Assembly: GCA_001599595.1 (NCBI GenBank)
Contig: BCHH01000001.1
Coordinates: 4,593,818-4,657,817 of the forward strand
Reading direction: 5' to 3'
Origin: Beverwykella pulmonaria
Lineage: Eukaryota > Ascomycota > Dothideomycetes > Pleosporales > Melanommataceae
DNA length: 64,000 bases
Made by a program: the position numbers and the translations under genes. Positions 11,601-21,447 of this stretch are shown here, in pieces. How positions within the stretch are numbered: position 1 is the stretch's first letter; each line of letters begins with the position of its first letter. The notes below the pieces were generated by a model, which was not told the origin of the DNA, made no database searches, and saw nothing but the letters and a program-made list of their open reading frames with translations.

Positions 11601-12480
11601 TGCTTAAATAAAACCCTTGTCTAAATACTCTGTAAGAGTCTTCCTTAGGACCAACAGTTCATCTCATAACATAGAGTAGAGGGGTCTGTACAGTACTTCT
11701 ATAGTCTTACTATCCTTCTCTTCTAGTTTAATATAATAGTCTACTAATCCTTATGGCAGTGGGAGTTTGTTAGCTTCCTGCAGAAGCCACAGGTCCGCTA
11801 AATTACAGAGTTCCTCTAGTAGGGTTTCTTAAATTATACAGAGGTCTACTTTGCTTTTAACCTTTAGGGCTTTCTTAATGTCCTTCATGCTAGCAGAGAA
11901 CACCTCAATCTTCTTGTCCTTGGACCTTTTCTTAGTTTGTACGTAGTATCTAAATGCAGCGGCAGATATTTCCTAAATGTTGCTAGGGGGTTTGTTTTCT
12001 AGGGACTGTACAGTAATACTGTATGTCTTTATGTGGAGAGATCCTTTGTTAATGTCTAATACAGCTTTTACATCCTTCCCCTAGGGCTTTCCTAAAATAA
12101 CATCATAATCGTACGTGGATGGAATAATCTATCTATATGCTTGTCTTCGCACGCCAGCTACGTCTAGATAGAATTCAGTTACTTCTGAGACCATACTTTC
12201 TTGGTTATTGGGTCCCTCTACTATTCTTGGAGAGGCTTCCTAATATAGTAACTTTGCTCTTTGTATAAGACTTTTGCTAACAAGAGAATAGATTAAACAT
12301 CCTGTGTTGACTATAGTAGTAGCATTGTAATATTGGTTTACTAAACAGGAAACTACTATTGCTTTGCCACTTAATCTATCTAAACTATCTACAATTTCTT
12401 GAGCTTTGTCCTGTACAAAGGGCCTTCTAGGCCCTAGATGCTGTCTTCTATCTAGGGCTACACTTTTCCCTAGTGTTTAT
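8640..12480 (-). pseudogene. gypsy pol relic (protease, RT, RNase H, integrase, chromodomain)
   Basis: Translated on the minus strand, the readable blocks follow gypsy order. A protease-like region lies near 12300. Reverse transcriptase spans about 11700-11000 with YLDNVLIF near 11225-11245; the family has two Asp in this box, so one catalytic Asp is lost (D to N, a G to A change). RNase H is near 10700-10450, with RPGEDNVQADALSRRD. Integrase is at about 10050-9300. A chromodomain near 8889-8755 contains VKWKGYEEVTWEPE. Stops, mostly TAG in place of Trp or Gln, break every block. A few undetermined bases occur near 9260 and 9421. Confidence 0.85.
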
Positions 12481-13711
12481 TGTCTAAGGGGTCTTTAATA
12501 CTTTTAGCTAAAGCTGCTAGGGCGGCTGGTGCTGCTTTGACCTTGGTCTAGTCTCCTTTTATGCGTGCTAGGATGTTGACTTTGCAGTCCTAGACGTAGT
12601 AGTTCTTAGCCCCACATCTAAGGCAGAGGTAGTTCTCCTTCCTGTACAAGAGTTGTGCTTAGGTGCCCTAGAATTCTTTTAGTTAGTTTAATCCTTGAGA
12701 GGATAGTGTGTTCTGTACTATGCCTGCCTAAGCTATAGGCGTCTAGTCTATAGCGTTAGGGTCTAGGCTGTTGCTTCTAGGGGCAGCTAAGGTTGTTAAG
12801 GACTTGTATAACTTTCTTCTGCTAGTAATCTAGTCCACTATCCGCAGGTTTTCCCAGGTAATCTAAGCGCGTTCGCAAAACTGGTTGTACGATTCAGCGC
12901 CAGCAGGGTTAAAACCTGCTTGTGCTAACAATAACCTTAGGCTTAGGGTTCTGCAGAAGAAATTAATAAGTAACATGTTGTCTAATTCTTGCATGTCCGC
13001 CTAGGTAAGGTGGGTGTTAAATTCTTAGAGGTGGAGGCTAAAATCTTTGTTTCCTTAGCGGCTACTTTGTACAGCTTTAATAGCCTTAGCTTTGGCAGTT
13101 AGGTCTGTAAAGAACTGGGTTAGCTTGTTGAGGACAAGTAGTGGATCTAGGTCCTCTTGTCTGTCTAGGACCCTTATTACGTACAATAAGATGTAATTAA
13201 AGGCCTTGCCCGCAGTGCGAAGTGATATATAATTGAGTTAGTCTATAGGTGTTAGGTAGGCCAGTACGTCCGCTCTTAGTTTTATCCTTATCTTAGTCTT
13301 CTATGAGAGGAATTCAAAGTAGCTCCTAGAGCTAAAGATTAGCTTGTCTAGGTATTATAGCTTTGGGAGGGTTATACAATTGTCCTAGATAGGGGCACTT
13401 GGCGTTTAACGCGATTTAGCTTGCAGAGGAGGGTTTCCCTAGGGGGGGTCTTAGTGTTCTCTTGCATTGCCCGTAGTCCTGTTATTTTTAGCAACTAGGG
13501 CAGGTTTAGGATTTGTTGTACGTTCCCCTAGGTTGTCCAACCAGGAGATAAGGTTAGTCTGCTGTTCTATTACTTGTCGTTGGGTGTTGATATGGGCTTC
13601 AAGCTGCTAGATTTGGTGTGTTGCGGATTCGTACGCTGCCGATAGTTCGTTGAATCTGGCCATGTCTACGTCTCCTGGGTGGTTCATGCTGCTACTAAAC
13701 TCCATTGACAT
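12470..13711 (-). pseudogene. gypsy gag relic
   Basis: A start codon is present at 13711, and the N-terminus MSMEFSSSMNHPGDVDMARF is followed by a coiled-coil-like stretch. A capsid-like region lies near 13330-12850. A zinc knuckle near 12640-12590 reads CLRCGAKNYY, where the family His is replaced by Tyr, and it is interrupted by a stop. Several other TAG codons interrupt the frame. Confidence 0.75.
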
Positions 13712-13769
13712 CTTTTGGGATTGTACAATAAACGTAGGTTAAAAGAGTTAATAAGAGGATGCTTCCTTA

Positions 13770-13950
13770 TGTAAGGATATAGAAGAGGCTCAAATAATAA
13801 GCATTGTATTCCTATCTAGCGACAGAAGGAAGCATGAAGAAGAACAAGGAGTGCAGAGGCCAGCAGAGTTTATAAGTTCCTGCCAAGGCTTTGGACGAAG
13901 GATCCGAGGCGAGCCGAAGGATCCACATAACCAGGGCCCAGCCCTTAACA
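13770..13950 (-). repeat. 5' LTR of gypsy chromovirus
   Basis: This 181-bp LTR is followed on the plus strand by the target duplication CTTAT at 13951-13955. It keeps CCGAGG and GCCGAAGG where the other LTR has CCAAGG and GCCAAAGG. Confidence 0.93.
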
Positions 13951-14390
13951 CTTATACTATTATCTCTAAGGAGCTGAACAACGCTAGCCTAGAATTAATC
14001 CTGCAGATAGCTGTTAAGGTGGTTAACAATACAGCAGGCCTAAACAGTGTGGTGCCCACATTACTTGTTTTTGGCGCATATCCCTAAATAACGGACAAAT
14101 CTCCACTATTACTATTAACCTACAAGCGCGCTGAGGCTATTTGCAAAGCTACAAAGGAGCTCTGCTAACTACAAGCTAAACAGATAATTAATAATGCTCT
14201 TAGCATGAGAAACAGTCCAAACGTACTAGATACGCTTTAATTACTACTCTAGTTAGACGTCTGTGTTTGGAGAGAGAAAGGTGGCTGGACAGGACTATAG
14301 AAACTTATTGCTTATAAAGACAATTATGAAGTTATCTAGCTTAGGCATGGACCTACCAAGTTCTGGACTACAGACGTCAAACTGTATGAA
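13951..14390 (+). pseudogene. copia B integrase relic, second part
   Basis: This continues the integrase frame cut at 8316. It reads AVKVVNNTAGLNSVVPTLLV and ends with a stop inside the block that reads GAYP in copia A. It then runs through a basic region to 14390, where the solo LTR is inserted. It is collinear with 4615-4977 and 17353-17405 of copia A. Confidence 0.7.
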
Positions 14391-15061
14391 TGTTATACGA
14401 GGTGAACACTTACTGGTTCCGGTCCGTACTAAGGCGGTGCGTAAGCGTAGGTGTCGTAGGATTATTCTGTGAGGTTCGAAGACGATGATATAAGACAGAG
14501 GGGTGGTAAATCCAATCAATAAATTGACTAACTAACTTGCTGTATCAATCTGGGTAAGAGACGAGTGAAGTTATTTGAGTTGACTACAAAGAGCAAACAT
14601 AACATAGGAAACTGTCCTCCTTATATATTTCCTCTTTGACCATGGAATCCCGAGTCTCCCAGGTCTCCCTTCTTCTTGGCGGGATAATTGGGATCCTTCA
14701 ATTCTCCCGAGTTTCCTGTGTCTTGGCGTGATCTTCTGGGATCCTTCGATTCTCCCGAGTTTCCTTTGTCTTGGCGGAATTTTCTGGGATCCTTCAATTC
14801 TTCCGAGTTTCCCCTTCCTTGGCGGGATCTTGAGGATCCTTTGATTCTTCCGAGTTTCCTCTTCCTTGGCGGGATCTTGAGGATCCTTCGATTCTTCCGA
14901 GTTTCCTCTTCCTTGGCGGGATATCTTCTGTCACGTGCCTCGCTTACCTGCGCGAATCCTCGCTGTTCCTTTGCGCCCGCCTGCGCGCCGTGCTGCGCCT
15001 GTTGACGGGGTTGGTTCCTCATCTGCAGCCCGCATCTGTGCTACTTCTTCGAACCGTAACA
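14391..15061. mobile_element. solo LTR inserted in copia B
   Basis: This 671-bp segment starts TGTTA and ends TAACA and is flanked by ATGAA (14386-14390 and 15062-15066). Copia A has the uninterrupted sequence near 17415-17430, so the insertion is certain. No internal region is present, which fits LTR-LTR recombination of a full element. It is more GC-rich than its surroundings and looks unmutated. The family is unknown because no full copy is in the window. Confidence 0.88.
14690..14929. repeat. minisatellite inside the solo LTR, five units of about 48 bp
   Basis: Five tandem units each begin GGATCCTT and contain CCGAGTTTCC and CTTGGCGG. They explain the spurious open frames on both strands here. 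Unit differences are mostly single bases. Confidence 0.85.
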
Positions 15062-15066
15062 ATGAA

Positions 15067-16965
15067 ACAGATCCTGCAAGTGACAACATCTTAGCCCATA
15101 GAGAAATTGAGCAAGATGATGACGTTGAGATTGAACCTGAAGATAGCTGACAAAATGACAACCTGATTGCGGAAGAACCCCCTACACTAGCCTGTTGTGG
15201 CAGAGGCAGACTGAAGGGATCTAAGAACAAGAAGAAAGCTGGGCAGAACGTCGCGGATATTAATTTTAATAATTAATTTATCGCTGCTATTATAAACAGA
15301 GACAAGACAATTACAATGGCATTTATAACTGCTAAGGAGACGTTAGATTACAAATTTGCACTTAAGGCACGTTAGGATAGTTGCATTAAGACAACAGGAC
15401 CCCCATTTAAAGCTGCTCAACGCACTAAAGTTGATAGCTTAATTAGAAGAGATGTCATCTAATTTATTAATATAAACAATCCTATTGTCGCTGACAATCA
15501 CATCTTTGGCTCCTGTATAGTTAACAAGGTAAAAGGGAAAACAACTAATTTACTATATAAAAAGGTTCAACTAGTTATTTAAGGATACAATAATCTTGGG
15601 AAGGAGTATATCCTCACGCAATTACCTACAATTCAACGTGCAAGCTAGCGTCTTATCCTTGCACTAGCACCTACCCTGTTAAAGATAGGATTTACCCTTT
15701 TGCTCCGCAATATCACTCAAGTATATACGCAATTAGCAACCCTACTTGCCTGCCTTGTATTTGCCCACCTTCTAAAGGAGATCACCCACAAGTATCCTAA
15801 CAGTACAATTATAAGGATCCTTAAGCCCTTGTATAGACTAGCAGAGGCCAGAACCTACTAGTATGTGACATATTCAAAACACCACCAAGACAAGCTTTTC
15901 TTAACTACATCAACGTATAACCCCTGCCTTCTTATTGCAACACTAAACAGACTATTTAGCATTATTAGGATGCAAACAGACGACACCCTAATCCTTGCAA
16001 CTAATAAATTCTTAAAGCTTAAGGAAGACAAGCTAGTTAAGGCCAAATTGATAGCAAAGCTAAAGGAGAAGCTAACGCCAAATACTCCCCTGTTCTTTAA
16101 TAGCTGCACCGTCTTAATTAATAACAACAGAAAAATGTATCTCCAACTAAAAGACCAAGGCACTAAGCTTGCGCTTGTTGATGAGAAGCATGATACTCAA
16201 ACTGTATACTAACAGCAGCGTGCTCAAGCTGCGTTCATCTCATTAATATGTCAACTAGAAGCTGCTTTTAATCTATCAACCGCTGCGCAGACCCAGGAAC
16301 CTGGCAATAACAATATTAAGGCCCTTAACAAACGTATTTCATGGCATATAGCAAATCTCAACTAAGGACTCCAGTATCTACCTATTGAGATTGAATTAGC
16401 AAAGCTATTTGTGTTCGTCAACAGCTTATTTGCAAACAACAAAGACTTAAGCTCCCAGCTAGGATATCTAATTGTTATTGCAAATAAAACCTCTAGAGAG
16501 AGCGAGTTTAATATTACTAGCAATATTATCCACTACAGCTCTACCAAAAGCAAAAGAGTGACCTGAGCAGTGCTTGCTTTAGAGGTCTATGGGATGGTAG
16601 CAGGAGTTAATATCACTATTGTTCTCAGCACAACGCTCAAAATAATCACAGACCAATTGGAGATCCCTAAAATCCTAATTGTTGTATGCACCAATTTGTT
16701 TTCCCTATACAAACGCCTTGTCAAACTCAGTACTACAAAGGAGAAACGCCTTATAATTAATATCATGGCTCTTCAACAGTCATACAAGCGACGTGAGCTC
16801 TAGGAGATTCAGTGGATCAACAGCAACAACAACCCGGCCAACGCCTTCACCAAGGTTATACCAAACAACGCCCTCAAAACCCTTGTCGACACGAACAAGC
16901 TCTGCATACAGATCAACAGTTGGGTCAACCGTTCAAACAGTCAATCTAGTCAGTCACGTGTTTGA
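15067..16965 (+). pseudogene. copia B reverse transcriptase and RNase H relic
   Basis: The frame shows the copia RT, with KPLYRLAEA near 15820 and the catalytic box MQTDDTLIL near 15970-15998, where both Asp are kept. RNase H follows, with LALEVYGMVAGVNI near 16573-16615 and NPANAFTKV near 16830-16860, ending at a TGA at 16963-16965. Stretches such as 15865-16212 and 16570-16803 are open, but stops separate them. It is the best preserved pol region of the nest. Confidence 0.82.
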
Positions 16966-17090
16966 TCCAATTAAAGTGGATGGGAGTTCTCTTTCCTTTC
17001 TAGCTCAATTGAGCGTCTGTTTGTTACATGTTTTTTTTCTTTCTTCTTATTTAATATCAAATTGATCACAACAAAAGAAAGAGTTGCCAG

Positions 17091-17347
17091 TGTCAGGAGT
17101 ATATAGAATGTGGGAATCACGTGTTGATGTGTAGATCACGTGTGGATCACGTGGGATGTATGGATCACGTGTGGAGGTACCAATCACGTGTGGACACGTG
17201 GGGCACTAGCCATACTCGGCTAGTGCACGCGACGGTGAGGTGGATGGTATTCCCTCTGCTGCACCGCTTCAAGATAGACAGACACAACGATTTATTACCC
17301 CCTTTGAGAACACCCATTGCTATTGCAATAGCCCTGTGAGACCAACA
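17091..17347 (+). repeat. 3' LTR of copia B
   Basis: It is 257 bp and near-identical to 4978-5234, with two G/A differences by my reading. It contains the same six CACGTG boxes and is preceded by a purine-rich tract ending AAAGAAAGAGTTGCCAG. Confidence 0.93.
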
Positions 17348-17352
17348 CTTAT

Positions 17353-19347
17353 GAAGGCAATTATAAAGTTATCTAGCTTGGGCATGGACCTACTAAGTTC
17401 TAGACTACAGACGTTAAACTATACAAAACAGATCCTGCAAATGACAACATCTTAACCTATAGAGAAATTGAGCAAGATGACAACGTTAAGACCAAACCTA
17501 AAGATAGCTAACAGGACGACACTATCCCAAATTTAAACAATAACCTAATTGCAGCAGAGACTGCTATACTAGTCTGTTGTGGCAGAGGCAGGCCAAAGAG
17601 ATCTAAGAACAAGAAGAAAGCTGGACAGAACGTTATAGATATCAATTTTAACAATTAATTTATTGCTGCTATTACTAATAGAGACAAGACAATTACAATA
17701 GCATTTATAACTGCTAAGGAGACGTCAGATTACAAATTTGCACTTAAGGCATGTTAGGATAGTTGCATTAAGGCAACAGGACCCCTATTTAAAGCTGCTT
17801 AACGCACTAAAGTTGATAGCTTGATTGGAAGAGACGTCATCCAATTTATTAACATAAACAATCCTATTATTACTAACAATCACATCTTTAGATCCTGTAT
17901 AGTTAATGAGGTAAAAGGGAAGACAACTAATTTGCTATATAAAAAGGTTCAACTAGTTATTTAAGGATATAATAATCTTGGGAAGGAGTATATCCTCACG
18001 CAATCACCTACAATTTAACGTGTGAGCTAGCGTCTTATCCTTGCACTAGCACCTACCCTGTTGAAGATGGGATTTACCCTTTTACTCTGTGATATTACTT
18101 AAGCATATACGCAATTAGCAACCCTACTTGCCTGCCTTGTATTTGCCTACCTTCCAAAGGAGATTACCTACAAGTATCCTAACAGTACAATTATAAGGAT
18201 CCTCAAGCCCTTGTATAGACTAGCAGAGGCTAGAACCTATTAGTATGTGACATATTTAAAACACTACTAAGACAAGCTTTTCTTAGCTACATTAACGTAT
18301 AACCCTTGCCTTCTTATTGCAACACTAAACAGACTATTTGGTATTATTAGGATGCAAACAGACAATACCCTAATCCTCGCAACTAATAAATTCTTAAAGC
18401 TTGAGGAAGACAAGCTAGTTAAGGCCAAATTAATAGCAAAGCTAAAGGAGAAGCTAACGCTAAATACTCCCCTGTTCTTTAATAGCTGCACTATCTCAAT
18501 TAATAACAACAGAAAAATGTATCTCTAACAAAAAGACTAAGGCACTAAGCTTGCGCTTGTTAATAAGAAGCATAATACTTAAACAGTATACTAACAGCAG
18601 CGTGCTCAAGCTGTGTTTATCTCTTTGATTTGTCAACTAGAAGCTGCTTTTAATCTATTAACTACTGCACAGACTTAGGAACCTAGTAATAATAATATTA
18701 AGGCCCTTAACAAACGCATATTATAGCATATGGCAAATCTCAACTAAGGCCTTTAATACCTGCCAATCAAGATTAATTCAGCAAAGCTGTTTGTATTCGT
18801 CAACAGCTTATTTGCAAACAACAAAGATTTGAGCTCCCAATTAAGATATCTAATTGTTATTGTAAATGAAACCCCTAGAGAGAGCAAGTTTAATATTACT
18901 AGCAATATTATCTACTACAGCTCTACTAAAAGCAAAAGAGTGACCCAAGCAGTGCTTGCTTTAGAGGTCTATGGGATAGTAGCAGGAGTTAATATTGCTA
19001 TTATTCTTAGCACAACACTTAAGATGATTACAGACTAATTGGAGATCCCCAAAATCCCAATTGTTGTATGCACTAATTTGTTTTCCCTATACAAATGCCT
19101 TGTCAAACTTGGCACTACAAAGGAGAAACGCCTTATAATTAATATTATAGCTCTACACTAGTTATATAAGTGACGTGAGCTCCAGGAGATTCAGTGGATC
19201 AACGGCAACAACAACCTAGCAGACGCCTTCACCAAGGCTATACCAAACAACGCCCTCAAAGACCTTGTCAACACGAACAAGCTCCGCATCTGAATTAACA
19301 GTTGGGTCAACCGTTCAAACAGTCAATCTAGTAAGCCACGTGTTTGA
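17353..19347 (+). pseudogene. copia A reverse transcriptase and RNase H relic (right part)
   Basis: This continues copia A from 4972 across the copia B insertion. It is collinear with 14323-14390 and 15067-16965 of copia B and ends at the equivalent TGA (19345-19347). It carries more stops than copia B, and some of them are shared. The open part near 18880-19038 keeps RNase H motifs (LALEVYGIVAGVNI). Confidence 0.8.
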
Positions 19348-19463
19348 TCCAATCAAAGTGGATGGGAGTTCTCTTTACTTTGTAGCTTAATTGAGCGTCC
19401 ATTTGTTACATGTTTTTCTTCTTATTTAATGGTAACGACAACGACAAAAGAAAGAGTTGCCAG

Positions 19464-19658
19464 TGTTGGAATATATATTGAACGTGGTGATCACGTGGTG
19501 ATGTCGTGATCACGTGTTTATCACATGAGACACTAGCGACGCTTGGCGGCAAAGGATGATACAACCTCCTGAGCCTCACCTCAGATAGACACATACACGA
19601 ATCAATACTTTGCTTAGAACCCACCCATTGCTATTGCAATAGCCCTGTGAAACCAACA
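19464..19658 (+). repeat. 3' LTR of copia A
   Basis: This 195-bp LTR starts TGTTGG and ends CCAACA. It differs strongly from the copia B LTR but keeps the end block around GCTATTGCAATAGC and CCAACA, plus two CACGTG boxes. The matching 5' LTR lies outside the window, so target duplication cannot be checked. Confidence 0.82.
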
Positions 19659-20640
19659 AAAACAATAAATGATCAAAATCACGGAAAATAAGAGGAGGGA
19701 GCGATACCCAAACTGCCGGTTCGTGAAGTCGGCGGAAAATATCCAAAGCCGCCAACGACTCCGCTCAAACCACCACGACCTACTCGGAGGAACGCCGATA
19801 TGAAATGCGCTGTCAATATACGAGCGCCACATCCCATCAAAGATCAGAATCGGCAGCGGAATTTCATTTGGGATGATAGTAGACAGTCTACACCTAGGAT
19901 GTCGAAGAGGAACACTCAGGAGATTCTAAATAGGAATATCTTCCAAGCAACGAGAACGTCGGACTTTAAACTTCAGTTAATGATGAGGGGCAGCAAGAGT
20001 CTTTAGCGTGGAATGCCGGAGAAGCTTCTATCTCTTTCAATCATCTTGAAGTTGCCAACAACCCCAGCGATGATAGCGAAGCCACCATTCCTACAAGCAA
20101 TCAGGAAGATGCTGTTGATCCTCCTCAAATTAATGGAGAGGTGAACGGTCATCCTAGCGAGACTAAGATGGCCTCTTATACTCAAAGTGATGCAGAATAT
20201 CTGGACAGACAGATGAGAATAATCTGAGTGTGTAGCTAATAGCAGTCTAGCTGTTATTTATAGCCGCCGACACAAGCCTTGCACGTATGACTTACGCTGA
20301 ACTAAATTCAGCTAAGATTAAGGCTCGCCTGTAACATAATGCAGTGGAGTAAAGGTGTGTGTGAAAGAAATATCTATCACACCGGGGTAGGAGGGCGACT
20401 CTCAGCCATGCGATGTCCGAAGCAGCAATGCACTGGAGGAGGAAGAATCATCACCGTGGAGGTTTGGCAGTAGACTATTTGCAATTTCGTTGTATCTAGC
20501 TACCAAATCAAATGAAAGAAGAAGGATTGATGAAAGATATATGAAATATTTGTGGTCTCGTTGGGTTGAGTTTCGTGTGTGAGGGTGGTCCGTTTCGTTC
20601 GTGTTGGCTGTGTCCATGCGATTCGATGTCGTTGGGTGTG
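19659..20640. other. unassigned stretch right of the transposon nest
   Basis: I see no complete gene. A plus frame from 19970 to 20227 (about 85 codons) is open without an early ATG. It reads through FNHLEVANNPSDDSEATI and MASYTQSDAEYLDRQ to a TGA. It is acidic and could be the last exon of a lost gene or part of a gag-like protein. The rest is non-coding as far as I can tell. Confidence 0.3.
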
Positions 20641-20641
20641 G

Positions 20642-20790
20642 TGTTCGGATACCCATATATATGCCGCATTGATTAATGACGAAGCAAGCAGCTGACAAAG
20701 AAAACAAGACCCGTTCCCTGCACCATACATTCAAGCCTTCTACCTATGCCAGTGGTATATTCACGCAAAGTAGCACTTTGCTACGGCGCA
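20642..20790. repeat. dispersed repeat, copy 1
   Basis: It resembles 31730-31885 in the same orientation. Shared blocks include GTGTTCGGAT, ATGACGAAGCAAGCAGCT and CTACGGCGCA. Copy 2 lies between two pogo relics, so this is probably a transposon edge. Confidence 0.6.
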
Positions 20791-21044
20791 ATAACTCAAT
20801 TATTCTTAGCAGTGTATTGTGGGTTATATATAGCGGTCTGCTTTATCGTGAAGGCATTTGTAGTATCGACTTTATATCTTACCAACTATAACGATTTAAC
20901 GTTCGTGCTTCTTGGTAGACAGAGATTTACATTTGAGAACGCAAACACCTTGCGTTTAATCGCACACTGTCTAATCAATATAGAAAAAGCTTTAGTAACT
21001 TCTAAATCTAATATTCAAACTTTTATGTTTTCTTACCCCTCTGT

Positions 21045-21310
21045 GTGTACAATTCAAGCAGCTCGAACACGTCTTTGTTCCCGTTTTGTACCGCTCACAT
21101 CGGCGGCATCAATCCGTTACTGTCCTTCGCGTCCACATCAACCTTGCCAGTGCCAAGCAGCAGCTCAACCACGTCTTTGTGTACGTTCTCTGCCGCCCAC
21201 ATCAGCGGCGTCCATCCGCTACTATCATTCGCGTCCACATCGACCTTTCCAGTACCAAGCAGCAGCTCGAACACGTCTTTGTGTCCGTTGCGTGCCGCAC
21301 ACATCAGCGG
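21045..21310 (-). pseudogene. ankyrin-repeat remnant
   Basis: On the minus strand about three ankyrin units are visible, including SGWTPLMWAAENVHKDVVEL and LLLGTGKVDVDAKDSNG. The units repeat every 102 bp or so in DNA. A stop follows GLMPPM and no complete gene structure is present. It lies just downstream of the Clr5-domain gene in the same orientation, so it may be a lost C-terminal part of that gene or an independent relic. The opposite-strand open frame here is a shadow of the repeats. Confidence 0.55.
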
Positions 21311-21447
21311 TGCCGATCAGTGAAACCAGGCTACTCGCCAGTGATGCCTTCTGGTTACAGGCTTCTCTGAGTGGTTCGAGAATCAAACAGCGGGTTTTGC
21401 GATATGTCCTTTCTTGGGAATACACCTTCCTGGTAGGCACGACAAAT

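Larger units (their letters stand above)
8322..13950 (-). mobile_element. Ty3/gypsy chromovirus inserted in copia B
   Basis: The element is 5629 bp with two 181-bp LTRs (8322-8502 and 13770-13950) and target duplication CTTAT (8317-8321 and 13951-13955). It reads on the minus strand: gag, protease, reverse transcriptase, RNase H, integrase and a C-terminal chromodomain. The LTRs start TGTTAAGGG in element orientation and differ at two G/A positions by my reading. Coding frames are broken throughout. The chromodomain places it with the chromoviruses, which often target heterochromatin. Confidence 0.92.
4978..17347 (+). mobile_element. Ty1/copia retrotransposon B, full length but decayed
   Basis: The element has 257-bp LTRs (4978-5234 and 17091-17347) and a 5-bp CTTAT duplication (4973-4977 and 17348-17352). 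Without its two insertions it is about 6.06 kb. The order gag, integrase, reverse transcriptase, RNase H defines Ty1/copia. All frames are broken by TAG and TAA codons. The LTRs start TGTC and end AACA and, by my reading, differ at only two positions, both G/A. It is inserted in a related copy, copia A. Confidence 0.92.

Noticed and set aside
14621..15230. Arg/Lys- and Pro-rich frames on both strands
   Set aside because: They come from the 48-bp tandem repeat in the solo LTR and cross its boundary.
1..19658. Reassigned stop codons as an explanation for the many TAG/TAA codons in the transposons
   Set aside because: Both TAG and TAA occur, catalytic residues are also lost (YLDN in the gypsy reverse transcriptase), and host genes in the window use normal codons. 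RIP-type mutation explains it better.
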